Of a stretch of 64,000 bases of DNA, positions 31,659-38,778 are shown in pieces. The translations under genes were made by a program, and so were the position numbers. Under the pieces are notes generated by a model. It saw only the letters and a list, made by a program, of their open reading frames with translations, was not told the origin of the DNA and searched no databases. Origin of the DNA: Pseudoneobacillus sp042683745 (GTDB lineage Bacteria; Bacillota; Bacilli; Bacillales; Cytobacillaceae); assembly GCF_042683745.1 (NCBI RefSeq), contig NZ_JBHUJX010000018.1:62001-126000 (forward strand). The letters are read 5' to 3'. Position 1 is the first letter of the stretch; each line of letters begins with the position of its first letter.

Positions 31659-33146
31659 ATGAATATCCAAAAGTGGCAACTCCCATTACAAACAAGTACT
31701 TTAATCATATCATTTATGGTATGGGTGTTGATTTCTTCCTTAATTCCAAATATTAGATTGGACATCCCCCTAACAGATGGTCAAGTTGCTTTAGTAACAG
31801 CGGTACCTGTCATTTTAGGTTCATTACTTAGAATTCCCTTAGGAATCTGGACGACCCGATTTGGTGCTAGGGCAATGTTTATTATTTGTTTTATCGCTTT
31901 ACTTTTCCCCGTTTTTTTCTTAAGTGTTGCCAATAGTTATTCAGACCTCATTATCGGCGGGTTATTTCTAGGAATAGCAGGTGCAACTTTTTCTATCGGG
32001 GTTACTTCACTACCTAAATACTATCCGAAGGAAAGACATGGTTTTATTAATGGGATATATGGGGTCGGAAATATCGGAACCGCCATTACCGCGTTTTCCG
32101 CTCCGATTGTCGCTAAACAAATTGGCTGGACAACTACGATCCAACTGTATCTTATCTTACTCCTAGTCTTTGTTGTCTTAAATTTTTTAATCGGAGACCG
32201 AAAAGAATCTCGAGTAAAGACTTCCTTAGTTGAACAGGTTAAAGGTGTTTATAAAAATGAAAAATTATGGTTTTTAAGTTTTTTTTATTTTATTACTTTT
32301 GGTGCTTTCGTTGCTTTTACCGTCTATTTACCAAACTTTCTTGTGAAAAACTTCGAATTAGACCCTGTGGATGCTGGGTTTCGGACAGCCGGATTTATTG
32401 CTTTAACGACTTTTGTTAGACCATTAGGCGGATGGTTGAGTGATAAGTATAATCCTTTCGTTATTTTAATGTTCGTTTTCGGTGGTTTAACTCTATCAGG
32501 CGTTCTTTTATCCTTTTCTCCTACCATTGGACTGTATACTATTGGATGCCTAACCATTGCTTTTTGTTCTGGTATTGGGAATGGGACTGTGTTTAAACTT
32601 GTTCCATTATATTTTTCTAAACAAGCAGGAGTAGTAAACGGAATTGTTGCGGCTATGGGTGGTCTTGGAGGCTTTTTCCCTCCACTTGTTTTGACTTTCG
32701 TTTTCAATATTACTGGACATTATGCGATTGGATTTATGGCTCTTTCTGAATTTGCGCTTGCAAGCCTTGTCATGGTTCTATGGGTTTATTATCAAGAAAA
32801 GCTAAGCCTTGCTAGCAAGATTATTGAAAGCACAGCAGAAGGAATGATGGTTACAGATACAAACGGTGTCATCCAGAATATTAACCCTGCCTTTTCAAAA
32901 GTTACTGGCTATAAGCCTGATGAAATTATCGGGCAAACGCCAAGTATTTTACAATCCGGACGTCATGACAAAGATTTTTATCATAAAATGTGGGAAACCA
33001 TTCATAAGGAAGGATCTTGGAAAGGCGAAATTTGGAATAAACGTAAAAATGGTGAAATCTATAGAGAATGGTTAACCATTAGTGAAATTAAAAACGAAGC
33101 AGGCGATGTTAAAAACTATGTAGGACTGTTTAGTGAATTAAAATGA
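31659..33146 (+). CDS. NarK-type nitrate/nitrite transporter fused to a PAS domain
   Basis: A 495-residue protein. Residues 1-382 are a 12-helix NarK/NasA-type MFS transporter with both nitrate signatures (GIYGVGNIGTA and VAAMGGLGGFFPP) and the substrate arginines in LLRIPLGIW (helix 2) and TFVRPLGGW (helix 8). Residues 383-495 form a complete PAS/PAC domain (GMMVTDTNGVIQNINPAFSK, SGRHDKDFYHKMW, NKRKNGEIYREWLTIS). Such PAS units normally precede GGDEF or kinase domains, but here the protein stops after the PAC. GGAGGAATTCA precedes the ATG. Transport of nitrate or nitrite is inferred from motifs; the PAS could gate transport or report on it. No nitrate reductase gene is nearby. Confidence 0.9.
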   Translation: MNIQKWQLPLQTSTLIISFMVWVLISSLIPNIRLDIPLTDGQVALVTAVPVILGSLLRIPLGIWTTRFGARAMFIICFIALLFPVFFLSVANSYSDLIIGGLFLGIAGATFSIGVTSLPKYYPKERHGFINGIYGVGNIGTAITAFSAPIVAKQIGWTTTIQLYLILLLVFVVLNFLIGDRKESRVKTSLVEQVKGVYKNEKLWFLSFFYFITFGAFVAFTVYLPNFLVKNFELDPVDAGFRTAGFIALTTFVRPLGGWLSDKYNPFVILMFVFGGLTLSGVLLSFSPTIGLYTIGCLTIAFCSGIGNGTVFKLVPLYFSKQAGVVNGIVAAMGGLGGFFPPLVLTFVFNITGHYAIGFMALSEFALASLVMVLWVYYQEKLSLASKIIESTAEGMMVTDTNGVIQNINPAFSKVTGYKPDEIIGQTPSILQSGRHDKDFYHKMWETIHKEGSWKGEIWNKRKNGEIYREWLTISEIKNEAGDVKNYVGLFSELK

Positions 33147-33169
33147 TCATATGTGCTATACAATTAAAG

Positions 33170-33208
33170 AAGACTGATTTTAATCATTTATTAACATCAG
33201 CCTTTTTT
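33170..33208. terminator. terminator between the transporter-PAS and zinc-ribbon genes
   Basis: AAGACTGAT and ATCAGCCTT (one mismatch) form a stem with a 17-base loop, followed by T residues on the plus strand. The genes are convergent. Confidence 0.65.
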
Positions 33209-33214
33209 CTTTGA

Positions 33215-33421
33215 TCATCCACCAAAAAAGAAATCAAGGACATTACTACCTGTTGATGAATTTTTATTATAAAACTCCGAATAACCGCAATTTTTACAAA
33301 AGACCACTAAGAATTGATTATTTTGAATGTCAAACATTTTTGATAATCCTGTGCCTGTCATTGCTACTTCTTTTGAACCTGCATCTCTACTTCCACATTT
33401 AATACATCCCTTTTCACTCAT
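33215..33421 (-). CDS. small zinc-ribbon protein
   Basis: A 68-residue protein with two knuckles, CIKCGS at 6-11 and CKNCGYSEFY near 42-51, separated by a strand-rich segment (MTGTGLSKMFDIQNNQF). The layout matches the short zinc-ribbon proteins often annotated as nucleic-acid-binding in Bacillales, with CGY-EFY as the hallmark. It ends in a flexible tail closing with FFFGG. Function unknown. It is flanked by hairpins on both sides, so it is a single-gene unit. Confidence 0.78.
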   Translation of the reverse strand: MSEKGCIKCGSRDAGSKEVAMTGTGLSKMFDIQNNQFLVVFCKNCGYSEFYNKNSSTGSNVLDFFFGG

Positions 33422-33489
33422 ACTATCCCAACTTTCTAGTTTAGTTGGTTTATTTTACGGATCACTTATACTATTTGTTTCAAAAAAAG

Positions 33490-33537
33490 AAAAAAGACTA
33501 ATTCATTTTTCTGATGAATTAGTCTTTTTCTTTTTTC
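33490..33537. terminator. strong hairpin with T tracts on both strands
   Basis: AAAAAGACTAATTCAT (33491-33506) and its exact complement (33514-33529) form a 16-bp stem with loop TTTTCTG. It lies 69 bases before the zinc-ribbon gene and about 210 bases beyond the yjcZ-type gene; it may be the original terminator of the latter. Confidence 0.8.
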
Positions 33538-33545
33538 GCGCATTA

Positions 33546-33670
33546 ACGGGCAGTAATTCCCCCACCTCAAGGTAATGAGTGAAACTAGATATCCTAGGTG
33601 GGGGACAACTGCCCGTAAAAGCCCAACGAAGGACAGGATGTCCTAGTCAGGCGAAGGCACAGGACGTGCC
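33546..33670. repeat. compound palindromic repeat element
   Basis: No gene is seen between 33422 and 33747. This stretch contains a long hairpin with arms ACGGGCAGT-CCCCCACCT (33546-33567) and AGGTGGGGG-ACTGCCCGT (33596-33616), then two small palindromes, AGGACA-GGA-TGTCCT and GGCAC-AGGAC-GTGCC (up to 33670). It is richer in G+C than its flanks and resembles part of the element at 10.2 kb in being a chain of short hairpins. Confidence 0.65.
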
Positions 33671-33696
33671 GTTCTGAGCGTAATTAGTTTAACTAA

Positions 33697-33732
33697 CCAT
33701 CAGAGGGGGATGAAGAAAACCCCCTCTGATGG
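33697..33732. terminator. hairpin after the yjcZ-type gene
   Basis: CCATCAGAGGGGG (33697-33709) and its exact complement (33720-33732) make a 13-bp stem with a 10-base loop, 15 bases after the yjcZ-type stop codon. There is no T run, so termination is not certain. Confidence 0.6.
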
Positions 33733-33747
33733 AAGTTTCACTTTATA

Positions 33748-33870
33748 TTACAGCCATGAAGCTCCTACAATAATTAGTAGGATGAACAATACAACGATTA
33801 GGACGAAACTTCCGCCGTAACCTCCACCATATCCATAGCCACAGCCGCCGAATCCATATCCATAAGGCAT
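33748..33870 (-). CDS. YjcZ-family sporulation protein
   Basis: A 40-residue protein below the usual gene-calling limit. The N-terminal half is Gly/Tyr-rich (MPYGYGFGGCGYGYGGGYG), followed by one hydrophobic helix (GSFVLIVVLFILLIIVGAS), which is the YjcZ/YosO-type signature of tiny Bacillales membrane proteins made during sporulation. GGAGGTGA precedes the ATG. A single Cys at position 10 lies in the Gly-rich head. Its function is unknown; family members are made in quantity in spores. Confidence 0.9.
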   Translation of the reverse strand: MPYGYGFGGCGYGYGGGYGGSFVLIVVLFILLIIVGASWL

Positions 33871-33964
33871 TTGACTTCACCTCCATCTAATCTAGGATAA
33901 CGTCTCATTTCTAATATATGAAAAACATAAAAATTGGTTAGGGAAATTACTCAAAAAAGAATAT

Positions 33965-33995
33965 AAAAACCCTTAAATTTTGTTTAAGGGTTTTT
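33965..33995 (-). terminator. terminator of the Spo0E-type gene
   Basis: AAAAACCCTTAAA and TTTAAGGGTTTTT form a perfect 13-bp stem with a five-base loop, six bases after the stop codon, with A/T tracts included in the arms. Confidence 0.88.
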
Positions 33996-34001
33996 ACGAT
34001 T

Positions 34002-34157
34002 TTATTTTTCTAAATGATATTTGTTTAATAATTCATCTAATTCTTGACTGCATTGTAAAACGGAAGGATTGGTATAACCATACAGAGAGGCTAAATTGAT
34101 CATGGAGAGTCTCATTTCTTCAATTTTATTTAATAATGAATTAGCATATGATTTCAT
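34002..34157 (-). CDS. Spo0E-family aspartyl-phosphate phosphatase
   Basis: A 51-residue protein forming a two-helix hairpin. It carries the family pattern IEEMRLSMINLASLYG in helix 1 and the signature SQELDELLNKY in helix 2. Spo0E-type phosphatases (Spo0E, YisI, YnzD) remove phosphate from Spo0A~P and delay sporulation; the SQELD motif contacts the response regulator. AGAGGGG lies six bases before the ATG. It is a single-gene unit with its own terminator, close in length to YnzD. Activity on Spo0A is inferred from the motif. Confidence 0.88.
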   Translation of the reverse strand: MKSYANSLLNKIEEMRLSMINLASLYGYTNPSVLQCSQELDELLNKYHLEK

Positions 34158-34388
34158 ATGAATCCCCTCTTCTCTGTTATTTTAGGGCAGGACTATATTA
34201 CTACTAATTTAGATGTTTATGGAGAGAAAGACAAGTAAAATATATTAATTAAAATAAACAAATTTGTGAACAATCGTACGAAATTATTTATTGAATGAAA
34301 CTTGGATGATTTTTTCACTTTCGTTCTTTTAAAAAGATTAGTTACTGTCCATAATGTTTAAAGTAATTGGACGGAAGGTGGTGGAAGG

Positions 34389-35162
34389 ATGCATCATACA
34401 TTATATTTATTATTTTTACGATTACCCCCAGTAATACGAATGTTTATCCTTGCTACAAGTTTTATTTTATTATTTGGATGGATCATACATTTAGTGGAGC
34501 CTAAAACTTTCCCCCACTATTTTGATGGAATATGGTGGGCAATTATTACGGCTGGAACGATCGGCTACGGAGACTTTGTTCCCGTTACTACAATTGGAAA
34601 AACAGTCGGAATTATATTAATTTTCCTAGGGGCGGGTTTTTTCTCATCGTATTTTATAAGCCTTGCCTCAACGGCAGTTTCAAAACAAAATGATTTAAAA
34701 GAAGGGAAACTTTCTTTTTATGGGGAAAGTCACATGATTATTATTGGTTGGAATGAACGTTCCCGAAAGTTAACGAAGGCCCTTCTCCATTCCGAAGATT
34801 TTAAATGTATCGTCATTATTGATGAAACCTTAACTGAAAGTCCGATACCTAATAAAATGGTTCATTTTATCCATGGTCGGGCATCAAAGGATGAGGTCTT
34901 ACATAAAGCGAATATACAAACAGCAAAAAAAGTCCTTATCACATCTGATCAGCACAAGGATGAACTAGATTCAGACATGAACGGTATACTAACACTCATC
35001 ACAATCAAAGGCCTAAACCCAAACCTTCCCTGCTTAATCGAAATCCTTACTGTAGACCAAGTAGAAAATGCCAAAAGAGCTGGTGCCGACATCATCATCG
35101 AAACCAACCAAATCGTAAGCAAATACATATTAGAAAGCCTAAGCAACCCTTTATTACATTAA
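34389..35162 (+). CDS. yugO: YugO-type potassium channel with RCK/TrkA-N domain
   Basis: A 257-residue protein. Two transmembrane helices flank a pore loop with the selectivity filter TIGYGD (57-62). A regulatory TrkA-N (RCK) Rossmann domain follows from about 110 (HMIIIGWNERSRKL, AKKVLITSDQHKDELDSD, AGADIIIETN). B. subtilis YugO, the potassium channel used in biofilm electrical signalling, is about 328 residues as I recall it; this copy stops about 70 residues earlier and lacks the RCK-C part. The stop codon lies inside a terminator palindrome. GGAAGGTGGTGGAAGG precedes the ATG. It is convergent with yugN. Confidence 0.88.
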   Translation: MHHTLYLLFLRLPPVIRMFILATSFILLFGWIIHLVEPKTFPHYFDGIWWAIITAGTIGYGDFVPVTTIGKTVGIILIFLGAGFFSSYFISLASTAVSKQNDLKEGKLSFYGESHMIIIGWNERSRKLTKALLHSEDFKCIVIIDETLTESPIPNKMVHFIHGRASKDEVLHKANIQTAKKVLITSDQHKDELDSDMNGILTLITIKGLNPNLPCLIEILTVDQVENAKRAGADIIIETNQIVSKYILESLSNPLLH

Positions 35163-35193
35163 AGCAGTGGGGGTCAGTCCCCCACCGCTTTAA
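35159..35193. terminator. G5/C5 palindrome, bidirectional terminator
   Basis: A 35-base palindrome, TTAAAGCAGTGGGGG and CCCCCACCGCTTTAA (one mismatch) around TCAGT, between convergent yugO and yugN. The yugO stop codon lies in the left arm. Confidence 0.82.
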
Positions 35194-35207
35194 CTTGGTA
35201 AAGAAAA

Positions 35208-35609
35208 TTATTGTAGGGCATTTTCTAATTGGCTTACTAATCTTTTTCCTCGATCGATTTGATTTTCGGGGAAGCTAGCGTCTTTGTCTACTGGTTCTTG
35301 GAATTGGTTAAAGGAAGCCGTCCAATTTGAAGATTGTGCATCTTCCTCTATCCCTCCTTCATAGACATGTGATAACAAAAATGGTTTTTGCAACTCTACA
35401 GTACAATTTCGAGAATCAAGTTGGCCGTCGATAGCTTTGAACGGTACTCTTAAAAACTGATAGCCATCCTGATCATCCAATTTGTAATCAAAGGAACCAT
35501 GATCATAATCCCAGTTTCCACCGATGCTATATCCAAGTGGCTTTAAAATTTGCTCCAGTTTGTAAAGATCATATTGTCTTCCTTCAATCGTTGATTCAAT
35601 TTCAATCAT
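35208..35609 (-). CDS. yugN: YugN-like family protein
   Basis: A 133-residue soluble protein with the YugN-like layout: IESTIEGRQYDLYKLEQIL, LGYSIGGNWDYDHGSFDYKL, YQFLRVPFKAIDG, and a C-terminal helix (IDRGKRLVSQLE). The family is confined to Bacillales and has no known function. GAGGGA lies five bases before the ATG. It sits between yugO and pgi as in B. subtilis, although yugM, which lies there in B. subtilis, is absent from the 108-base gap. Confidence 0.85.
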   Translation of the reverse strand: MIEIESTIEGRQYDLYKLEQILKPLGYSIGGNWDYDHGSFDYKLDDQDGYQFLRVPFKAIDGQLDSRNCTVELQKPFLLSHVYEGGIEEDAQSSNWTASFNQFQEPVDKDASFPENQIDRGKRLVSQLENALQ

Positions 35610-35673
35610 CTTATTCCCTCATTTCCCTTTTTTCTTAGTTTCTCCTCCATCTGGTTATTTCATGAGTGAAATA

Positions 35674-35708
35674 AGAAAAAGAGCGCAGGAATGAAATTTC
35701 CCACACTC
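35674..35708 (-). terminator. terminator of pgi
   Basis: GAGTGTGGGA and TCCTGCGCTC form a 10-bp stem with three G-U pairs and an eight-base loop, followed by TTTTTCTTATT, directly after pgi. Confidence 0.78.
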
Positions 35709-35717
35709 TATATCAAC

Positions 35718-37067
35718 TTATTTCAAACGTTTTTCCAGCTCTGCCTTTTTCTCTTCAAACCCAGGCTTCCCTAAAAGGGCAAACATATTTACTTTATATG
35801 CCTCAACTCCTGGCTGGTCAAATGGATTAACTCCAAGTAAATATCCACTCATCGCACAAGCCTTTTCAAAGAAATAGACTAAATAACCAAATGTGTATTC
35901 ATCCATCTTTGGAATGGAGACAATTAGATTCGGAACCCCACCATCTGTATGAGCTAAAAGTGTCCCTTCGAATGCCTTATTATTAACAAAATCAATCGTT
36001 TTGCCTGCTAAATAATTTAATCCATCCAAGTCGCTGGCAGCCTCTTCTAACAATAATTCATGTCTTGGATTTTCCACTTTAATGATCGTTTCGAACAAAT
36101 CACGGCGTCCTTCTTGTACGTATTGTCCCATCGAATGTAAATCGGTTGAAAAATTTGCAGATGCTGGGAAGATTCCTTTCTGATCCTTTCCTTCACTTTC
36201 CCCAAATAATTGTTTCCACCACTCAGAAAAATATTGAAGACCTGGCTCATAGTTAATGAGCATTTCAATCGTTTTTCCTCTGTTATAGAGCGCTTTTCTA
36301 ACGGCTGCATATTGATAAGCAATATTATCTTCAAGCTCTGATTCGCTTAAATCCTCGCTCGCTTTGGCAGCACCCTGCATCATATCCTCAATATTCGCTC
36401 CACTTACAGCAATAGGTAATAGCCCAACAGCTGTTAGCACTGAATATCGTCCACCTACATCATCTGGAATAACAAAGGATTCATACCCTTCTTCTGTAGC
36501 TAACGTTTTTAACGCACCACGAGCCTTATCTGTCGTCGCATATATGCGTTTACGCGCTTCTTCTACTCCGTATTTTTCTTCTAGTAGCTTTCGGAATATA
36601 CGGAAGGCAATAGCCGGTTCTGTTGTAGTCCCTGATTTTGAAATGACATTAATTGAAAAATCTTTCCCCTCTAACAGATCCATTAAATCCGTCATATAAG
36701 TCGAACTAATATTATTTCCAACAAATAATATTTGTGGGGTTTGACGTTTTTCCTTTGGCAAAGCATTGTAAAAACTGTGCTGAAGCATTTCTAAGGCTGC
36801 TCTAGCTCCTAGATAAGAGCCCCCAATTCCAATAACTAATAAAACATCCGAATCCGACTTAATTTTATCAGCTGCCTTTTGAATACGTTTAAATTCTTCT
36901 TTGTCGTATTCAGTTGGTAGTTCGATCCATCCTAGAAAATCACTGCCAGCTCCTGTCTTTTCGTGCAGGGAATGGTGGGCTACTTTTACAAAATCACGTA
37001 AATATGTAAGTTCATGTTCTCCAAAGAATGATAAAGCCTTCGAATAATCAAAGCGAATATGTGTCAT
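35718..37067 (-). CDS. pgi: glucose-6-phosphate isomerase
   Basis: A 449-residue cytosolic enzyme interconverting glucose 6-phosphate and fructose 6-phosphate. The ATG at 37067 is chosen because GGAGGATC lies seven bases upstream and MTHIRFDYSKAL matches the usual Bacillus start. Family signatures are present: VIGIGGSYLGARAALEML, the SIS phosphate site SKSGTTTEPA, the catalytic GGRYSVLTAVGLLP, and GVNPFDQPGVEAYK. It keeps its B. subtilis position between yugN and yugJ and is followed by its own terminator. It would take up glucose 6-phosphate made by the GH65/PgmB route. Confidence 0.97.
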   Translation of the reverse strand: MTHIRFDYSKALSFFGEHELTYLRDFVKVAHHSLHEKTGAGSDFLGWIELPTEYDKEEFKRIQKAADKIKSDSDVLLVIGIGGSYLGARAALEMLQHSFYNALPKEKRQTPQILFVGNNISSTYMTDLMDLLEGKDFSINVISKSGTTTEPAIAFRIFRKLLEEKYGVEEARKRIYATTDKARGALKTLATEEGYESFVIPDDVGGRYSVLTAVGLLPIAVSGANIEDMMQGAAKASEDLSESELEDNIAYQYAAVRKALYNRGKTIEMLINYEPGLQYFSEWWKQLFGESEGKDQKGIFPASANFSTDLHSMGQYVQEGRRDLFETIIKVENPRHELLLEEAASDLDGLNYLAGKTIDFVNNKAFEGTLLAHTDGGVPNLIVSIPKMDEYTFGYLVYFFEKACAMSGYLLGVNPFDQPGVEAYKVNMFALLGKPGFEEKKAELEKRLK

Positions 37068-37141
37068 GTAAGATCCTCCGTCATGATTAGTTTCATTTAC
37101 CACTTTAAACAACTTAGATAGGATAATCAAGAAACTCTATG

Positions 37142-37169
37142 AAAAAATGGCCCCATACAAAAGGGCCAT
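37142..37169 (-). terminator. terminator of yugJ
   Basis: ATGGCCC and GGGCCAT form a perfect 7-bp stem with a nine-base loop, followed by TTTTTTC on the minus strand. Confidence 0.82.
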
Positions 37170-37176
37170 CTTCTCA

Positions 37177-38340
37177 TTATAAAGATGCTCGCAAAATAGC
37201 GACTACATCCTCTCGATTCAATTTTTTAAAATTACCAAATTCGCCATTTACCATTGCTTTATCGGCCATTAATTCAATTTGTGCATCATCAATTTCGTAA
37301 TCCGCTAATCGAGAAGGGGCACCAATACTTGACCAGAATTTACTTAACTTATCAATTCCCTCTAAACCTGCTTCTTCATCGGTTTTTCCAGATGGGTCAA
37401 CACCAAAGACTCTTACTGCAAGCTGTTTAAATCGAGCTGGATTTTCCTTTAAATTATGTCTCATCCAATGAGGGAAAAGGATGGCGAGTCCTCCTCCATG
37501 AGGAATATCGTATACCGCTGATACTGCATGCTCAATATTGTGTGTCGCCCAATCGCCACGATAACCCATTTGCAGCATTCCATTTAGGGCAATTGTTCCG
37601 CTATAAAGAATCGTTTCACGATGGTCATAGTTTTCGAGATCTTCCACTAGCTTTGGTGCTACTTCCATCACTGTCGTTAATGTTGATTCACAAAGACGGT
37701 CTTGAAGAGCCGTATTTTCAACTTGATGAAAATATTGTTCAAAAACATGGGACATCATGTCAACTATTCCATAAATTGTCTGGTCCTTTGGAACCGTAAA
37801 TGTATTTGTTGGATCAAGGATTGAGAACTTAGGGAACGTTAAAGGGCTTCCCCAGCCATACTTTTCATTTGTTTCCCAGTTCGTAATGACAGAACCTGAG
37901 TTCATTTCTGATCCAGTTGCCGCTAACGTTAAAATCGTTCCAAACGGCAAAGCCTCTTTCGCAAATGCCTTTTTCACCACTATATCCCAAGCATCTCCAT
38001 CATATTTTGCTCCTGCTGAGATGAGTTTAGTACAGTCAATCACACTTCCACCGCCCACAGCAAGGATGAATTCAATACCTTCTTCCTTACAAATTTGAAT
38101 ACCTTTTCGAGCAGTAGAAACTCGTGGATTAGGCTCCACACCAGCAAGTTCGAAAACTTCTGCATTCATGTTCTTCAAAACAGCCATTACTTGGTCATAA
38201 AGACCGTTTCGTTTAATGCTTCCACCACCATATACGAGTAACACTTTTTTCCCATATTGCGGGATTTCATTTTTTAATTCTTCTATTTGACCTTTCCCAA
38301 AAATTAATTTTGTTGGATTCCAAAATGTAAAGTTTTGCAC
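37177..38340 (-). CDS. yugJ: iron-type NAD(P)H-dependent alcohol (butanol) dehydrogenase
   Basis: A 387-residue cytosolic enzyme. The GTG at 38340 is chosen because the following VQNFTFWNPTKLIFGKGQ matches the usual start of YugJ/BdhA proteins and AAGGAG lies ten bases upstream. The NAD(P) site is GGGSVIDCTKLISAGA and TLAATGSEMNSGSVI; the iron ligands fall in DMMSHVFEQYFH, HNIEHAVSAVYDIPHG and neighbours. This family reduces aldehydes to primary alcohols. B. subtilis has two such genes here (yugJ, yugK); only one is present. It is divergent from yuzA. Confidence 0.93.
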   Translation of the reverse strand: MQNFTFWNPTKLIFGKGQIEELKNEIPQYGKKVLLVYGGGSIKRNGLYDQVMAVLKNMNAEVFELAGVEPNPRVSTARKGIQICKEEGIEFILAVGGGSVIDCTKLISAGAKYDGDAWDIVVKKAFAKEALPFGTILTLAATGSEMNSGSVITNWETNEKYGWGSPLTFPKFSILDPTNTFTVPKDQTIYGIVDMMSHVFEQYFHQVENTALQDRLCESTLTTVMEVAPKLVEDLENYDHRETILYSGTIALNGMLQMGYRGDWATHNIEHAVSAVYDIPHGGGLAILFPHWMRHNLKENPARFKQLAVRVFGVDPSGKTDEEAGLEGIDKLSKFWSSIGAPSRLADYEIDDAQIELMADKAMVNGEFGNFKKLNREDVVAILRASL

Positions 38341-38492
38341 AATCCTCACGCTCCTTAAACTTATTATGAAAGAAAAAATATTGTTTTGCAAAAAGACTGC
38401 ACTTTAATTTTTACAATAGATTGACCTTTATGCATAAAATAAAATTTTTGTATCACTCTAATTAGTGAATCCACTTTTAAGGAGGAAATAAT

Positions 38493-38723
38493 ATGAGTAC
38501 GATCCAACGTCTTGCACTAGTTCTTACCATTATTGGAGCGATTAATTGGGGTTTAATCGGATTTTTCCAATTTGATTTAGTAGCTTCAATATTTGGTGGA
38601 CAAGACTCAACCGTTTCCAGAATTATTTATGGTCTAGTTGGACTGGCTGGATTAATTAATCTAGGTCTTCTATTTGTTCATCGAGAAGAGCGCGAACGTG
38701 TACCAGAGGCAGATTTAAGATAA
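38493..38723 (+). CDS. yuzA: YuzA-type DUF378 membrane protein
   Basis: A 76-residue protein with two hydrophobic helices joined by a short loop. The DUF378 pattern is complete: LVLTIIGAINWGLIGFFQFD, VASIFGGQDSTVSRIIYGLV, and a charged tail. The family is widespread and has no known function. AAGGAGG lies eight bases before the ATG. As in B. subtilis it sits beside yugJ. It ends in a strong terminator shared with convergent rocG. Confidence 0.9.
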   Translation: MSTIQRLALVLTIIGAINWGLIGFFQFDLVASIFGGQDSTVSRIIYGLVGLAGLINLGLLFVHREERERVPEADLR

Positions 38724-38732
38724 ATTTTTAGA

Positions 38733-38767
38733 AAAAAATCCTTGCAGAGCACCTGCAAGGATTTTTT
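38733..38767. terminator. bidirectional terminator between yuzA and rocG
   Basis: AAAAATCCTTGCAG and CTGCAAGGATTTTTT form a stem of 13 or more base pairs with loop AGCAC, flanked by A and T runs. Confidence 0.92.
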
Positions 38768-38778
38768 GCACTATGTGA

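Noticed and set aside
33211..33575. Plus-strand frames over the zinc-ribbon gene and the hairpin at 33490
   Set aside because: They overlap a clear zinc-ribbon gene and a terminator, and lack an RBS.
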